From contig NZ_PDYY01000015.1 of NCBI RefSeq assembly GCF_002743255.1, positions 21,694-85,693 of the forward strand: a stretch of 64,000 nt of DNA, written 5' to 3'. The notes under the pieces are model-generated. The model did no database searches and had not been told where the DNA came from. It saw only the letters and a program-made list of their open reading frames with translations. The stretch is from Sporosarcina sp. P2. GTDB taxonomy: Bacteria; Bacillota; Bacilli; Bacillales_A; Planococcaceae. The stretch's first letter is position 1. Each line of letters opens with the position of its first letter. The translations under genes and the position numbers were made by a program. Shown piece by piece: positions 21,335-30,073 of this stretch.

Positions 21335-23488
21335 ATGATGAAAATGATGAATGAAGTACTACCATCGAATATGGATCTAGATCCCTTATTCAACCCAAAA
21401 AGAGTAGCCGTACTAGGTGCTTCGGAAAACACGAATAAAATAGGTTACCTGCAATTGAAAGCACTACTAGACGCAGGGTTTAAAGGCGAGATCTACCCCA
21501 TCCATCCTACAGCGAAAGAAATTGGAGAATTGCCTTGTTACGCAAGCGTAGGCGATACACCCGAATCAGTCGATTTGGCTGTTCTCTGTGTCGGCATTCA
21601 CCAAGTAGAGAAATGTCTGATCGATTGTGGTGAAAGCGGTGTCAAGGCGGCGATTGTCTTTGCATCCGGCTACTCGGAGATCGGCGAAGAAGGAATGATT
21701 GCACAAAACCGCCTGAAAGAAATCGCTGAACAATACGATATGCGATTGATCGGCCCAAACTGTGTAGGTCTTCTCAATACAACAAATGGCTTGATGGGGA
21801 CATTCTCTCCAGGACTTACGAATGTGCCGCTTGGCAAGAAACGTGAAGTGGGATTTGTTACGCAAAGTGGCGCGTTTGGCGTGTTGACGTATATTGCGGC
21901 AGCTCAACATGGATTGACGTTTAATTACTTCGTCAGTGTTGGCAATGAAGTCGATGTAAGCTTCTCTGACGTCATTGAATACATGTTGCATGATCCGAAA
22001 ACAAAAGTAGCAAGCGGCTATTTGGAAGGCGAGAAAAACGCAGCGAAGTTACGGAAACTAGCGAAATTCGCACTTCAAATCAATAAACCGATCGTCATCA
22101 TGAAGTCCGGACGAAGCAGCGCGGGCAGTCGTGCAGCGGCATCACATACTGGCTCATTGGCGGGTGCTGATCAAGTGTATGACGGATTCTTCAAGCAAGC
22201 GGGCATTGTGCGTGCAGACGATTACGATGACATTCTTTCATTCTCTAAATTATTCTTGGCCAATAAACTCCCGACAGGCAAAAATACCGTGATCGTCACG
22301 AGTTCAGGCGGCAGAGGAATCAACGAAGCGGATCGTTGTGAGTCGTACGGATTAAACATCCGTGCGCTAAGCGATAAAGTGCGAAAAGATATCGAGAAAA
22401 ACATTCCCAATTTTGCAAGCGCTTCCAACCCGGTTGATTTAACCGCAGCCGCATCGATCACCAATCCGGAATTGTATCTCGCACCATTAAAAGTACTCGT
22501 CAAGGATCCCGATACGGACATCATCTTATTTCCTGAGTTCCCTATTCACTGGGATGAAAACACGCCGCTTCTTCAGGAATTCGTTGAGATCTGCAAGAAC
22601 TCGGATAAGTTCGTCATGATATCGAACTTCCCGCTAAAAGGCATGTCGATTCCAAAAGGTGTTCAGTATCTCGAGGACAACGGCATTCCGTTTATTCTCG
22701 GTGATATGAATCCTATCCGTTCGTTGGCAAAATTAGTAGATTATGCAGAGGCACACAGAAAGGCGCATAAAATCAGCGACGAGCCTGCAAGAACAGAATT
22801 GGACGTATCGAACATCCGGCACTTGTTACCCGCCAGTCAAACGTTGAGCGAATCGCAGTCGAGCGAAATCCTCTCCGCATACGGTATTCGCACAGCGAAG
22901 CGAATTACTGCGAAGACGGCGGATGACGCGGTACAAGTTGCGAATCACATGGGGTATCCGGTCGTCATGAAAATCGATTCGCCTGATATTCCGCATAAGA
23001 CGGAAGTCAACGGCATTCGGCTGAATGTCCAGAACGGGGTGGAAGTACGCCAGGCGTTCAAGGAAATCTACGGCAGCGCAAAAGAACATTGCCCAACAGC
23101 GGATCTTCACGGCATATCCGTCCAGGAAATGTTACCTGAAGGCGTAGAAGTCATCGTTGGTGTAACGAGTGATCCGACATTCGGCCCTGTTATCATGTTT
23201 GGTCTCGGTGGTGTCTTTGTAGAAGTCTTTAAAGATGTATCTTTCCGTGCCGCACCGATCACAAGACAAGATGCTATCGATATGATGGAAAGTTTGAAGG
23301 GCTATCAAATCCTACAAGGCGTACGCAATAAAAAGCCCGTCGATCAAGAAGCCATCATCGACGTGTTACTGAAAGTTTCCAGATTAATTGAAGACTACTC
23401 GGATATCATTCAGGAAATAGACATTAACCCGTTAATCGTTTACGAAGACGGCATTGTAGCGGCAGATGCATTGATCATCACCAAATAA
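21335..23488 (+). CDS. NDP-forming acyl-CoA synthetase (acetate-CoA ligase family)
   Basis: A protein of 717 residues fusing the alpha and beta parts of ADP-forming acyl-CoA synthetase: an N-terminal CoA-binding Rossmann domain (RVAVLGASEN), succinyl-CoA synthetase-like domains (LIGPNCVGLLNT; phospho-His candidate in ASHTGSLAG) and a C-terminal ATP-grasp domain (GYPVVMKIDSPDIPHKTEVN onwards). It would activate a carboxylic acid with CoA, the entry step of the pathway. The ATG at 21335 is taken because AGAGGTGA precedes it; a second ATG follows directly at 21338. It is the first gene of a unit of at least eleven genes. Confidence 0.85.
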   Translation: MMKMMNEVLPSNMDLDPLFNPKRVAVLGASENTNKIGYLQLKALLDAGFKGEIYPIHPTAKEIGELPCYASVGDTPESVDLAVLCVGIHQVEKCLIDCGESGVKAAIVFASGYSEIGEEGMIAQNRLKEIAEQYDMRLIGPNCVGLLNTTNGLMGTFSPGLTNVPLGKKREVGFVTQSGAFGVLTYIAAAQHGLTFNYFVSVGNEVDVSFSDVIEYMLHDPKTKVASGYLEGEKNAAKLRKLAKFALQINKPIVIMKSGRSSAGSRAAASHTGSLAGADQVYDGFFKQAGIVRADDYDDILSFSKLFLANKLPTGKNTVIVTSSGGRGINEADRCESYGLNIRALSDKVRKDIEKNIPNFASASNPVDLTAAASITNPELYLAPLKVLVKDPDTDIILFPEFPIHWDENTPLLQEFVEICKNSDKFVMISNFPLKGMSIPKGVQYLEDNGIPFILGDMNPIRSLAKLVDYAEAHRKAHKISDEPARTELDVSNIRHLLPASQTLSESQSSEILSAYGIRTAKRITAKTADDAVQVANHMGYPVVMKIDSPDIPHKTEVNGIRLNVQNGVEVRQAFKEIYGSAKEHCPTADLHGISVQEMLPEGVEVIVGVTSDPTFGPVIMFGLGGVFVEVFKDVSFRAAPITRQDAIDMMESLKGYQILQGVRNKKPVDQEAIIDVLLKVSRLIEDYSDIIQEIDINPLIVYEDGIVAADALIITK

Positions 23489-23502
23489 GAGGAGGATGGA
23501 AA

Positions 23503-23946
23503 ATGGACTTGGATAAAAGCGTTATAGGCTTAACGAGTGACGAATACGTGTTTGAAGTAGAAAGTCGGCATGTTGGCCAGTTCGTCACTGCCATCGGAGA
23601 CGACAATCCACTCTATACGGACGACCAGTATGCGAAGGAGTCGGCGTACGTCGGGCTAATTGTCCCACCGACATTCCCAATTGCGATGAACGACGGCAAA
23701 GTCAAAATGCCCTTACAACTGGACCACCGCCGGATGCTACACGGTGAGCAGGAATTCCTTTACTACAAACCAATCCGCATAGGCGATCAACTACGTTGCC
23801 AGATCAAAGTACGTGATCTGTATGACAAAGAAGGAAAGAGCGGAAAGATGCAGTTCCTGAAGCTCGATACGGAAATGAATGATCAAACAGGCGAACTTGT
23901 CTGTATTAGCCGAATGAATATCGTCTATCGCGCAGCAAAAAACTAA
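23503..23946 (+). CDS. FAS1-like dehydratase domain protein (hydratase subunit 1)
   Basis: A hot-dog fold protein of 147 residues of the N-terminal MaoC/FAS1-dehydratase type (VGDDNPLYTDD-like segment IGDDNPLYTDDQYAKESAY). It lacks the complete Asp/His hydratase dyad of the adjacent MaoC protein, so it probably forms a heteromeric enoyl-CoA hydratase with that protein, as in the ChsH1/ChsH2 or Shy systems of steroid catabolism. It starts 14 bp after the acyl-CoA ligase with GAGGAGG upstream. Confidence 0.8.
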   Translation: MDLDKSVIGLTSDEYVFEVESRHVGQFVTAIGDDNPLYTDDQYAKESAYVGLIVPPTFPIAMNDGKVKMPLQLDHRRMLHGEQEFLYYKPIRIGDQLRCQIKVRDLYDKEGKSGKMQFLKLDTEMNDQTGELVCISRMNIVYRAAKN

Positions 23947-23961
23947 TGGGAGGGACTTCAG

Positions 23962-24387
23962 ATGATCAAAGATTGGGTGTTGGAAGATTTGACCGTGGAT
24001 CAGAAACTGGAACCGATGATGAAGCCACCGATTACGAAAGTGCAACTTGCACAATATGCAGGTGCTTCCGGGGATTTTAATCCGTTGCATCTGGACGATG
24101 GGTTTGCGCAGAAGATCGGAATGGATGGAGTCATAGCGCACGGCATGCTCGTCATGGGTTTCCTTGGGGAGTATGTGATGAAAATTGCTGGCAAGAAAGC
24201 ACGCGTGGTAAATTTCAAGATGCGTTTCGGCAAAATGACGGTACCGGGCGATGAAATACGCTGCTCGGGTGTAGTCAAACGAACATATGAAGAAGAGGGC
24301 AAGCGGAGGATCGCACTAGATTTGACGGCCGAGAAAGTATCGGGCGAAGTGGTCGGATCAGGCAGCGCGATCTTACAACTGACATAA
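23962..24387 (+). CDS. MaoC-like enoyl-CoA hydratase (hydratase subunit 2)
   Basis: A single hot-dog hydratase of 141 residues. The catalytic stretch ASGDFNPLHLDD contains the Asp and His of (R)-specific enoyl-CoA hydratases, and IAHGMLVMGFLGEY is the matching downstream motif. It would add water across the double bond made by the acyl-CoA dehydrogenases. It directly follows its presumed inactive partner with GGGAGGG upstream. Confidence 0.85.
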   Translation: MIKDWVLEDLTVDQKLEPMMKPPITKVQLAQYAGASGDFNPLHLDDGFAQKIGMDGVIAHGMLVMGFLGEYVMKIAGKKARVVNFKMRFGKMTVPGDEIRCSGVVKRTYEEEGKRRIALDLTAEKVSGEVVGSGSAILQLT

Positions 24388-24415
24388 ACAGACGTGAAAT
24401 AGGAGGAATATATCT

Positions 24416-25576
24416 ATGGGAACTATTAAGGACCGCTATGCCATTGTAGGCGTAGGAGAGAGCGAACGCTCAAGAAAATCGGGAACCACGCCTCTGCACT
24501 TGGCGCTTGAAGCGGCCAACGCAGCAATCAAAGATGCGGGCTTGAAAGCGACGGACATCGACGGATTCATGAACTATAACGAAGGGGATTCCTGTACATC
24601 CCATCAATTGGCCACCTATCTAGGTGTACGACCGAAATATGTGAAGGATATCCAGGGTGGCGGAGCGAGTACGGAAATGCTCATTGCGGATGCAGTGGCG
24701 CTCATTGAAGCAGGCCAGCTGAACACGGTATTAATCTATCGTTCGATGAACGGAAGCTCCGGGACTCGTGTAGGTCGCGGATATGATCCCGATATGCTAC
24801 AAGGAGCACTCGCAGGCGGAAGCTTCGTGATTCCGTACGGATCGGCCAGCCCATCGCAATGGTTCGGCATGTATGCGACACGTCATATGCATGAGACGGG
24901 CATTACGAAAGAACATCTCGGGCATGTGTGCTTGAGCTTCTATGAACATGCGCAACGAAATCCAAAAGCATTCCTGCATGGGAAGCCGTTAACGATGGAA
25001 ACCTATCTCGCTACACCGGATATTAGTTCTCCATTCAATATTCATGATTCATGCCTAGAACTCGATGAAGGAAATGCGATCATCGTAACATCTGCTGAAA
25101 AAGCGAAAGACTGTGTGTCGAAACCGGTCTATATCATGGGAATGGCGGCAAGACAATGTCATCCGCACGCGCATTACTGGAACGATATCGACCAAGTTGC
25201 TTCTGATTACGTAGCGGAAGAGCTCTATGAAAACGCGGGTGTGACACCGGAAGATATCGATGTTGCCTCCATCTATGACTGTTTTAGCTGGGTTGTTATG
25301 CGGCAGCTTGAAGCATACGGATTTGCGAAACGCGGAGAAGTGGGAGATTTTGTTGCAGAAGGTAACTTGAAGATCGGCGGTAAGCTGCCAACCAATACAG
25401 CGGGCGGCATGTTATCTGAAGGATACACACACGGAATGAACAATGCGATTGAAATCGTCAGACAGTTGCGCCATGACTACGAAGGAACCGACCGCCAAGT
25501 AGAAGATTGTAAGATCGGTATTTGTACAGGCTGGGCCGGACCGGATATCGCAGGCGCCATGATCTTACGAAACTAG
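24416..25576 (+). CDS. Thiolase-fold protein, SCP2/Ltp2-like (possible acyl-CoA retro-aldolase)
   Basis: A protein of 386 residues of the SCP-2 type thiolase ('lipid-transfer protein') family. The nucleophilic Cys motif of true thiolases is absent; the equivalent segment reads IQGGGASTEM. The His/Cys segment of the C-terminal half is replaced by NTAGGMLSEGYTHGMNN. Ltp2-type proteins with this lesion act as aldolases on 3-hydroxyacyl-CoA side chains together with a DUF35 partner, which is encoded immediately downstream here. Retro-aldol cleavage is therefore inferred. AGGAGG precedes the ATG. Confidence 0.75.
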   Translation: MGTIKDRYAIVGVGESERSRKSGTTPLHLALEAANAAIKDAGLKATDIDGFMNYNEGDSCTSHQLATYLGVRPKYVKDIQGGGASTEMLIADAVALIEAGQLNTVLIYRSMNGSSGTRVGRGYDPDMLQGALAGGSFVIPYGSASPSQWFGMYATRHMHETGITKEHLGHVCLSFYEHAQRNPKAFLHGKPLTMETYLATPDISSPFNIHDSCLELDEGNAIIVTSAEKAKDCVSKPVYIMGMAARQCHPHAHYWNDIDQVASDYVAEELYENAGVTPEDIDVASIYDCFSWVVMRQLEAYGFAKRGEVGDFVAEGNLKIGGKLPTNTAGGMLSEGYTHGMNNAIEIVRQLRHDYEGTDRQVEDCKIGICTGWAGPDIAGAMILRN

Positions 25577-25587
25577 GAGGAATCACT

Positions 25588-26025
25588 ATGACACAAGCAA
25601 AGACTGCTTACCAAAAACCTATTCCATTGAAAGATATAGATAATGCTCCGTACTGGGATGCAGCGGACCAACACCAACTGGCTCTGCAAAAATGTGTTGA
25701 CTGTACTGCGTACTCACAACCGCCAGGCCCTACGTGCGCAAAATGCGGAAGTGAAAATGTCACCTGGGAACAATTAGGCAACGATATTAAAGCCACAGTC
25801 TATTCGTATGTGGTTTCCTACCGCCCATTCTTACCAGGCTTCCAAGAGGAGTTACCGACGATTATCGCCCTTGCACAGCTCGACAAAGTGCCGGAAGTGA
25901 AAATCATGGGCAACATTTTGAATTGCGAAGAAAAAGATTTGGCAATCGGTATGCCGATCCAAATGACGTGGGTGGATATTACGGAAGACCGTGCATTGCC
26001 ACAGTGGATTCCGGCTACGAACTGA
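25588..26025 (+). CDS. Zn-ribbon OB-fold protein (DUF35), partner of the thiolase-fold protein
   Basis: A protein of 145 residues with an N-terminal rubredoxin-like zinc ribbon (CVDC at about 37-40 and CAKC at about 51-54) and a C-terminal OB fold that binds acyl-CoA. DUF35 proteins stabilise or complete SCP2-type thiolases and Ltp2-type aldolases. The ATG at 25588 follows AGGAGG. An in-frame upstream extension into the thiolase gene is rejected. The gene lies 11 bp after the thiolase-fold gene, so the two are probably made as a complex. Confidence 0.85.
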   Translation: MTQAKTAYQKPIPLKDIDNAPYWDAADQHQLALQKCVDCTAYSQPPGPTCAKCGSENVTWEQLGNDIKATVYSYVVSYRPFLPGFQEELPTIIALAQLDKVPEVKIMGNILNCEEKDLAIGMPIQMTWVDITEDRALPQWIPATN

Positions 26026-26056
26026 TCGATAGGCGAGATAGAAAGGATGAGCGAGT

Positions 26057-27253
26057 ATGGATTTCTCTTTCACGAAAAAAGAAGAAAAATTTAGAACCGA
26101 ACTACGAACATGGCTTGAAGCCAATCTTCCTGAAGGCTGGCTAGAAGGCAAACGCGACTTGCCGGAAGACTTGGATGAATACTCCCGCGTGTTACGTGCA
26201 TGGCAGAATAAATTGTATGAAGGCGGATGGGCAGCGATTGCTTGGCCAAAAGAATATGGCGGTCGCAACGCCACCTTGATGGAAGAAATCATCTACCACC
26301 AAGAAATGGTACGCGTCAAAGCGCCGCCACTCATCAACTATATCGGGATCCATATGGTAGGTCCTACATTGATCGATATCGGAACGGATGAACAAAAAGA
26401 GAAATATTTGAAAAAAATCTTAACAGGCGAAGAAATATGGTGCCAAGGTTATTCAGAACCTGGCGCAGGGTCTGATTTAACAGGCTTGAAAACACGTGCG
26501 GTAAAAGACGGCGATCGCTGGCTTATCAATGGTCAGAAAGTCTGGACAAGTTTTGGCCACGTGGCGGATAAATGTTTCCTGTTGACGAGAACGAGTACGC
26601 ATCCCGAAAAGAAACACCGTGGAATTACCGTGTTCATGATGGATATGCACCAACCGGGAGTCGAAACGGTTCCGATCGTGCAGATGGACGGACATAAAGA
26701 CTTTAACGAAGTGTATATGACAGACGCTGTCGCGACCGATGCAGATATCGTCGGACAAGTAGACGCAGGCTGGCATGTATTGATTGCCTTAATGCTCCAT
26801 GAGCGTACAGGAATCGGTGCGGAACTCTTCACACTCGAAAAACAATTCAACGATACCGTGGAACTGGCACAGCAGTATAAAGTAAATGGAAAGCCAGTGA
26901 TTGAAAATCCTGTAGTCAGACAAAAATTGGCGAATTTTTATGCCCGCGTGCGTGGATCGCTATTGAATTACTATAAAAATCTAACTACTACGATTAAGAA
27001 CGGTCAACCAGGAGCGGAAACGTCCATCGATAAATTGGTAGTAACCGAATTGAACCAAGCACTCTCAGCATTTGCCGTGGAGATTCAAGGACATCAAGGC
27101 GTGCTATTTGATAAAGATGCCGTAGCGGATCCGAAGTGGCAACATGTATTCCTCGCCTCATTCGGACAGACAATTGGTGGCGGAACAAGTGAAGTACAGC
27201 GTAATACGATTGGCGAGCGCGTACTCGGATTGCCGAAAGACATGGGACGTTAA
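26057..27253 (+). CDS. Acyl-CoA dehydrogenase, subunit of a probable heteromeric pair (1)
   Basis: A flavoprotein of 398 residues of the FadE family. FAD- and substrate-binding signatures are visible: WCQGYSEPGAGSDL, INGQKVWTS and, near the end, TIGGGTSEVQRN. The residue before the GGT turn is Gly rather than the Glu of medium-chain enzymes, so the base must be elsewhere; Glu in LMLHERTG is a candidate. Paired with the next gene it resembles the two-subunit (alpha2beta2) dehydrogenases of steroid side-chain degradation. Electrons would go to the EtfAB encoded at the end of the operon. Confidence 0.85.
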   Translation: MDFSFTKKEEKFRTELRTWLEANLPEGWLEGKRDLPEDLDEYSRVLRAWQNKLYEGGWAAIAWPKEYGGRNATLMEEIIYHQEMVRVKAPPLINYIGIHMVGPTLIDIGTDEQKEKYLKKILTGEEIWCQGYSEPGAGSDLTGLKTRAVKDGDRWLINGQKVWTSFGHVADKCFLLTRTSTHPEKKHRGITVFMMDMHQPGVETVPIVQMDGHKDFNEVYMTDAVATDADIVGQVDAGWHVLIALMLHERTGIGAELFTLEKQFNDTVELAQQYKVNGKPVIENPVVRQKLANFYARVRGSLLNYYKNLTTTIKNGQPGAETSIDKLVVTELNQALSAFAVEIQGHQGVLFDKDAVADPKWQHVFLASFGQTIGGGTSEVQRNTIGERVLGLPKDMGR

Positions 27254-27273
27254 TAGATTTGGAGGGATGATAT

Positions 27274-28407
27274 ATGGACTTTTCATTAACAGAAGAGCAG
27301 GAAATGTTCCGTGGACATATCCGAAAAATGTTGGATACATTCGGCGGTACACAGCTAGCTCGAGAAATGATTGACAATAATCCAGAAAACCTAAAGAAAG
27401 TGTACACGACATTAGCTGAACTTGGATGTAGCGGTATCAACATTCCTGAAGAATATGACGGTATGGACTTGGATGCACTCGATCTCGTTCCGACATTCGA
27501 AGAGATGGGACGTTCACTAGTACCTGGCTTGTTCATGGAAACTTCCGCGTTGGTAGTACCGACGCTAAAGAAATACGCAACAGAGGAGCAGAAGCAACAA
27601 TATCTACCAGCGATTGCCTCAGGAGAAAAACTGGTTTCATTCGCAGCACTGGAGCCTTTCAACGACTTCTCCCCAGCAGGTATCCAATGTGCATTAGTAC
27701 AACAGGACGGACAGTATGTGCTAAACGGCACGAAGACGCTTGTACCGGAAGCGGAACTTGCAGATGCCTTCCTCCTATTGGTACGCACCAATCAAGAGGA
27801 TCAAGAAGACGGATTGTCTCTTGTGTTGATTGACAAGACAGAAGGGATGAACATCGAGAAGTTATCTTCCTTTGACGAATCAAAACATGTGGCGAAAATT
27901 GAATTCAATCATCTAATCATCAAAGAAGATCAAATTATAGGTGAAGTAGACAAGGGATGGATGCAGCTTCAAGAAGGTCTGTTGTACTTCAATGCCGCAC
28001 TAAGTTCATACATTGTCGGTGCAATGGAAAGTGTTGTCCATATGGCGACGGAATATGCGAAGATTCGGGAGCAGTTCGGCCAAGCGATCGGACGTTTCCA
28101 GGCGATCAAACACAGTATCGTCAATATGAAAGTACATTTGGAGATTGCCCGCTCACTAAGCCATTATGCCAACTGGGTAGTAGATACAGACGAGTTCGAT
28201 CGAGAAGCAGCAGTTTACAGCGCCCGTACATATGCGACGGAGAAATTCATCGAAGTCTCGGCACATAACATCCAAATCCACGGTGGAATCGGATTCACGG
28301 AAGAAATCGATTGCCATCTATTTGTCAAACGCGCTCGCTATTATGATCAGTATGTAGGTTCCACCCCTTTCTATCAAGAAAAAGTAGTCGCATCACTAGG
28401 CTGGTAA
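27274..28407 (+). CDS. Acyl-CoA dehydrogenase, subunit of a probable heteromeric pair (2)
   Basis: A protein of 377 residues with full-length acyl-CoA dehydrogenase fold but weak catalytic and FAD motifs (SFAALEPFNDFSP in place of the usual TEPxAGSD; NIQIHGGIGFTEE at the end). This pattern fits the non-FAD-dominant partner subunit of ChsE-type heterotetramers. It starts 20 bp after subunit 1 with GGAGGG upstream. It may also act as an independent dehydrogenase on the aldehyde-derived acid, so the heteromer is an inference. Confidence 0.82.
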   Translation: MDFSLTEEQEMFRGHIRKMLDTFGGTQLAREMIDNNPENLKKVYTTLAELGCSGINIPEEYDGMDLDALDLVPTFEEMGRSLVPGLFMETSALVVPTLKKYATEEQKQQYLPAIASGEKLVSFAALEPFNDFSPAGIQCALVQQDGQYVLNGTKTLVPEAELADAFLLLVRTNQEDQEDGLSLVLIDKTEGMNIEKLSSFDESKHVAKIEFNHLIIKEDQIIGEVDKGWMQLQEGLLYFNAALSSYIVGAMESVVHMATEYAKIREQFGQAIGRFQAIKHSIVNMKVHLEIARSLSHYANWVVDTDEFDREAAVYSARTYATEKFIEVSAHNIQIHGGIGFTEEIDCHLFVKRARYYDQYVGSTPFYQEKVVASLGW

Positions 28408-28425
28408 TTTGAAGGAGGAAAACAT

Positions 28426-29913
28426 ATGACGAACGTATCCGAGAAATCCAAATTGACGACTTACGGCAATATCATCAACGGCCAGTCCGTACAGGCGCAA
28501 GACGGAGCTGTATCAAACAGTATCGATCCATCTACAGCGGAAGTATGGGCAACCATTCCTTCTAGTAAAAAGGAAGACGCGGAATGGGTCGTCCAAGCAG
28601 CACGCGCAGCATTCGATGACTGGGCGAATCTACCCGCCCGTACACGCGGCGATTATCTGCGCAAGATCGGGGATATGATTCCCGAGTATGCTGCGGAGTT
28701 GCTTGAACTTGAAACGCGTAATAACGGCTGGGTACTAGATGAGTATCAGTATTTGGCGGAAGTGCTAAAGCAGGTCTGGTACGACGCAGCAGGAGCGGCA
28801 TCTCTCGTAGGTGCACAAGGTCGTACAGTACAGATGGGCACTGGAGATTTTGGTTTCACCTCACGTAAGCCATACGGGGTAGTAGTCGGAATTTTACCTT
28901 GGAACGCACCTTTGTTCACCTTTACGATTAAGGCTGCCTATGCGCTAGCGGCAGGGAATACAGTCATCATAAAACCGTCTGAGAGTGCGGCGGTCGGTTC
29001 ATTGCGATATGGGGAGTTGATTTCACACATTTTACCGCCTGGCGTACTGAATGTCATTTCGGGTGCGGGTCGTGAAATCGGGGATTACCTAGTCTCTCAC
29101 AAAGAAGTGAATAAAGTGAGTTTGACAGGATCGAAGGCAACAGCGGAGCGCATCACAAAAGCGACTGCGCATTCACCGAAGTCGTTGATCTTTGAACTCG
29201 GGGGGAAATCTCCGAATATCGTCTTTGAAGATGCGGACATCGATCAAGCGGTACACGGATTGATCAACGGCATCTTCACACCGAACTCTGGCCAGATTTG
29301 TGTAGCGGGTTCACGCATGCTAATCCAGCGATCCATTTATGACGAAGTGATTGGTCGTTTAAAAGAGTTGATGACGGACAATGAATTCGTTAAACACGGT
29401 GATACTCTGGATACGAACAACACTATGGGGCCTATCGCGAACGAAGCGCAATATCAGTCGGTGTGCGGGTTTATCGATGAGGCATCAAAAGAAGGGTATG
29501 AAGTCGTCTTCGGAGGAAAGTACGGTGGAGAAGCTGTTCTACCGGGACAACCAGAATTTGCGGATGGTTATTGGGTGCAGCCTACGCTCGTTAAAGTAGC
29601 TGACAACAGTTCAAAACTAGCTCATGAAGAAATTTTCGGTCCAGTGGCGGTCGCTATTCCGTTTGATACGGAAGATGAAGCCATTCAAATCGCGAATGAC
29701 ACGAATTTTGGCCTGGCAGCGGGTGTATGGACACAAAATCTCAGTCTTGCACATCGTATGATTGATAAGCTTCAAGCAGGTAATGTCTGGGTCAATACGT
29801 ACGCTAGAGTAGGTGCAGATCTTCCGTTTAGCGGCGTTAAAGAGAGCGGTTACGGTACAGACTCGGTTCTGGATTATACAGTAGAAAAAGCTTGTGTCAT
29901 CAATATCCGGTAA
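28426..29913 (+). CDS. Aldehyde dehydrogenase family protein
   Basis: An NAD(P)-dependent dehydrogenase of 495 residues. The general base Glu is in FELGGKSPN and the nucleophilic Cys in NSGQICVAGSRM; the Rossmann segment GSKATAERI is present. In an aldolase-based pathway it would oxidise the aldehyde released by retro-aldol cleavage to an acid, the role of the steroid aldehyde dehydrogenase in bile acid degraders. This is an inference from context; the sequence alone does not give the substrate. Confidence 0.88.
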   Translation: MTNVSEKSKLTTYGNIINGQSVQAQDGAVSNSIDPSTAEVWATIPSSKKEDAEWVVQAARAAFDDWANLPARTRGDYLRKIGDMIPEYAAELLELETRNNGWVLDEYQYLAEVLKQVWYDAAGAASLVGAQGRTVQMGTGDFGFTSRKPYGVVVGILPWNAPLFTFTIKAAYALAAGNTVIIKPSESAAVGSLRYGELISHILPPGVLNVISGAGREIGDYLVSHKEVNKVSLTGSKATAERITKATAHSPKSLIFELGGKSPNIVFEDADIDQAVHGLINGIFTPNSGQICVAGSRMLIQRSIYDEVIGRLKELMTDNEFVKHGDTLDTNNTMGPIANEAQYQSVCGFIDEASKEGYEVVFGGKYGGEAVLPGQPEFADGYWVQPTLVKVADNSSKLAHEEIFGPVAVAIPFDTEDEAIQIANDTNFGLAAGVWTQNLSLAHRMIDKLQAGNVWVNTYARVGADLPFSGVKESGYGTDSVLDYTVEKACVINIR

Positions 29914-30073
29914 ACAGTCCATAACGTCTGATCTGTGGCAGGAGAGCTTCGGTTTTGCGCCAAGCATATCGAAATCTCCTTCTGCAGATCTTCACTTTAA
30001 ACCACAACTAGATTTGACATAATGAATAAAGCTTGTAAAAACTATGACACTATCGATAAAGGGAGGCCACTAC

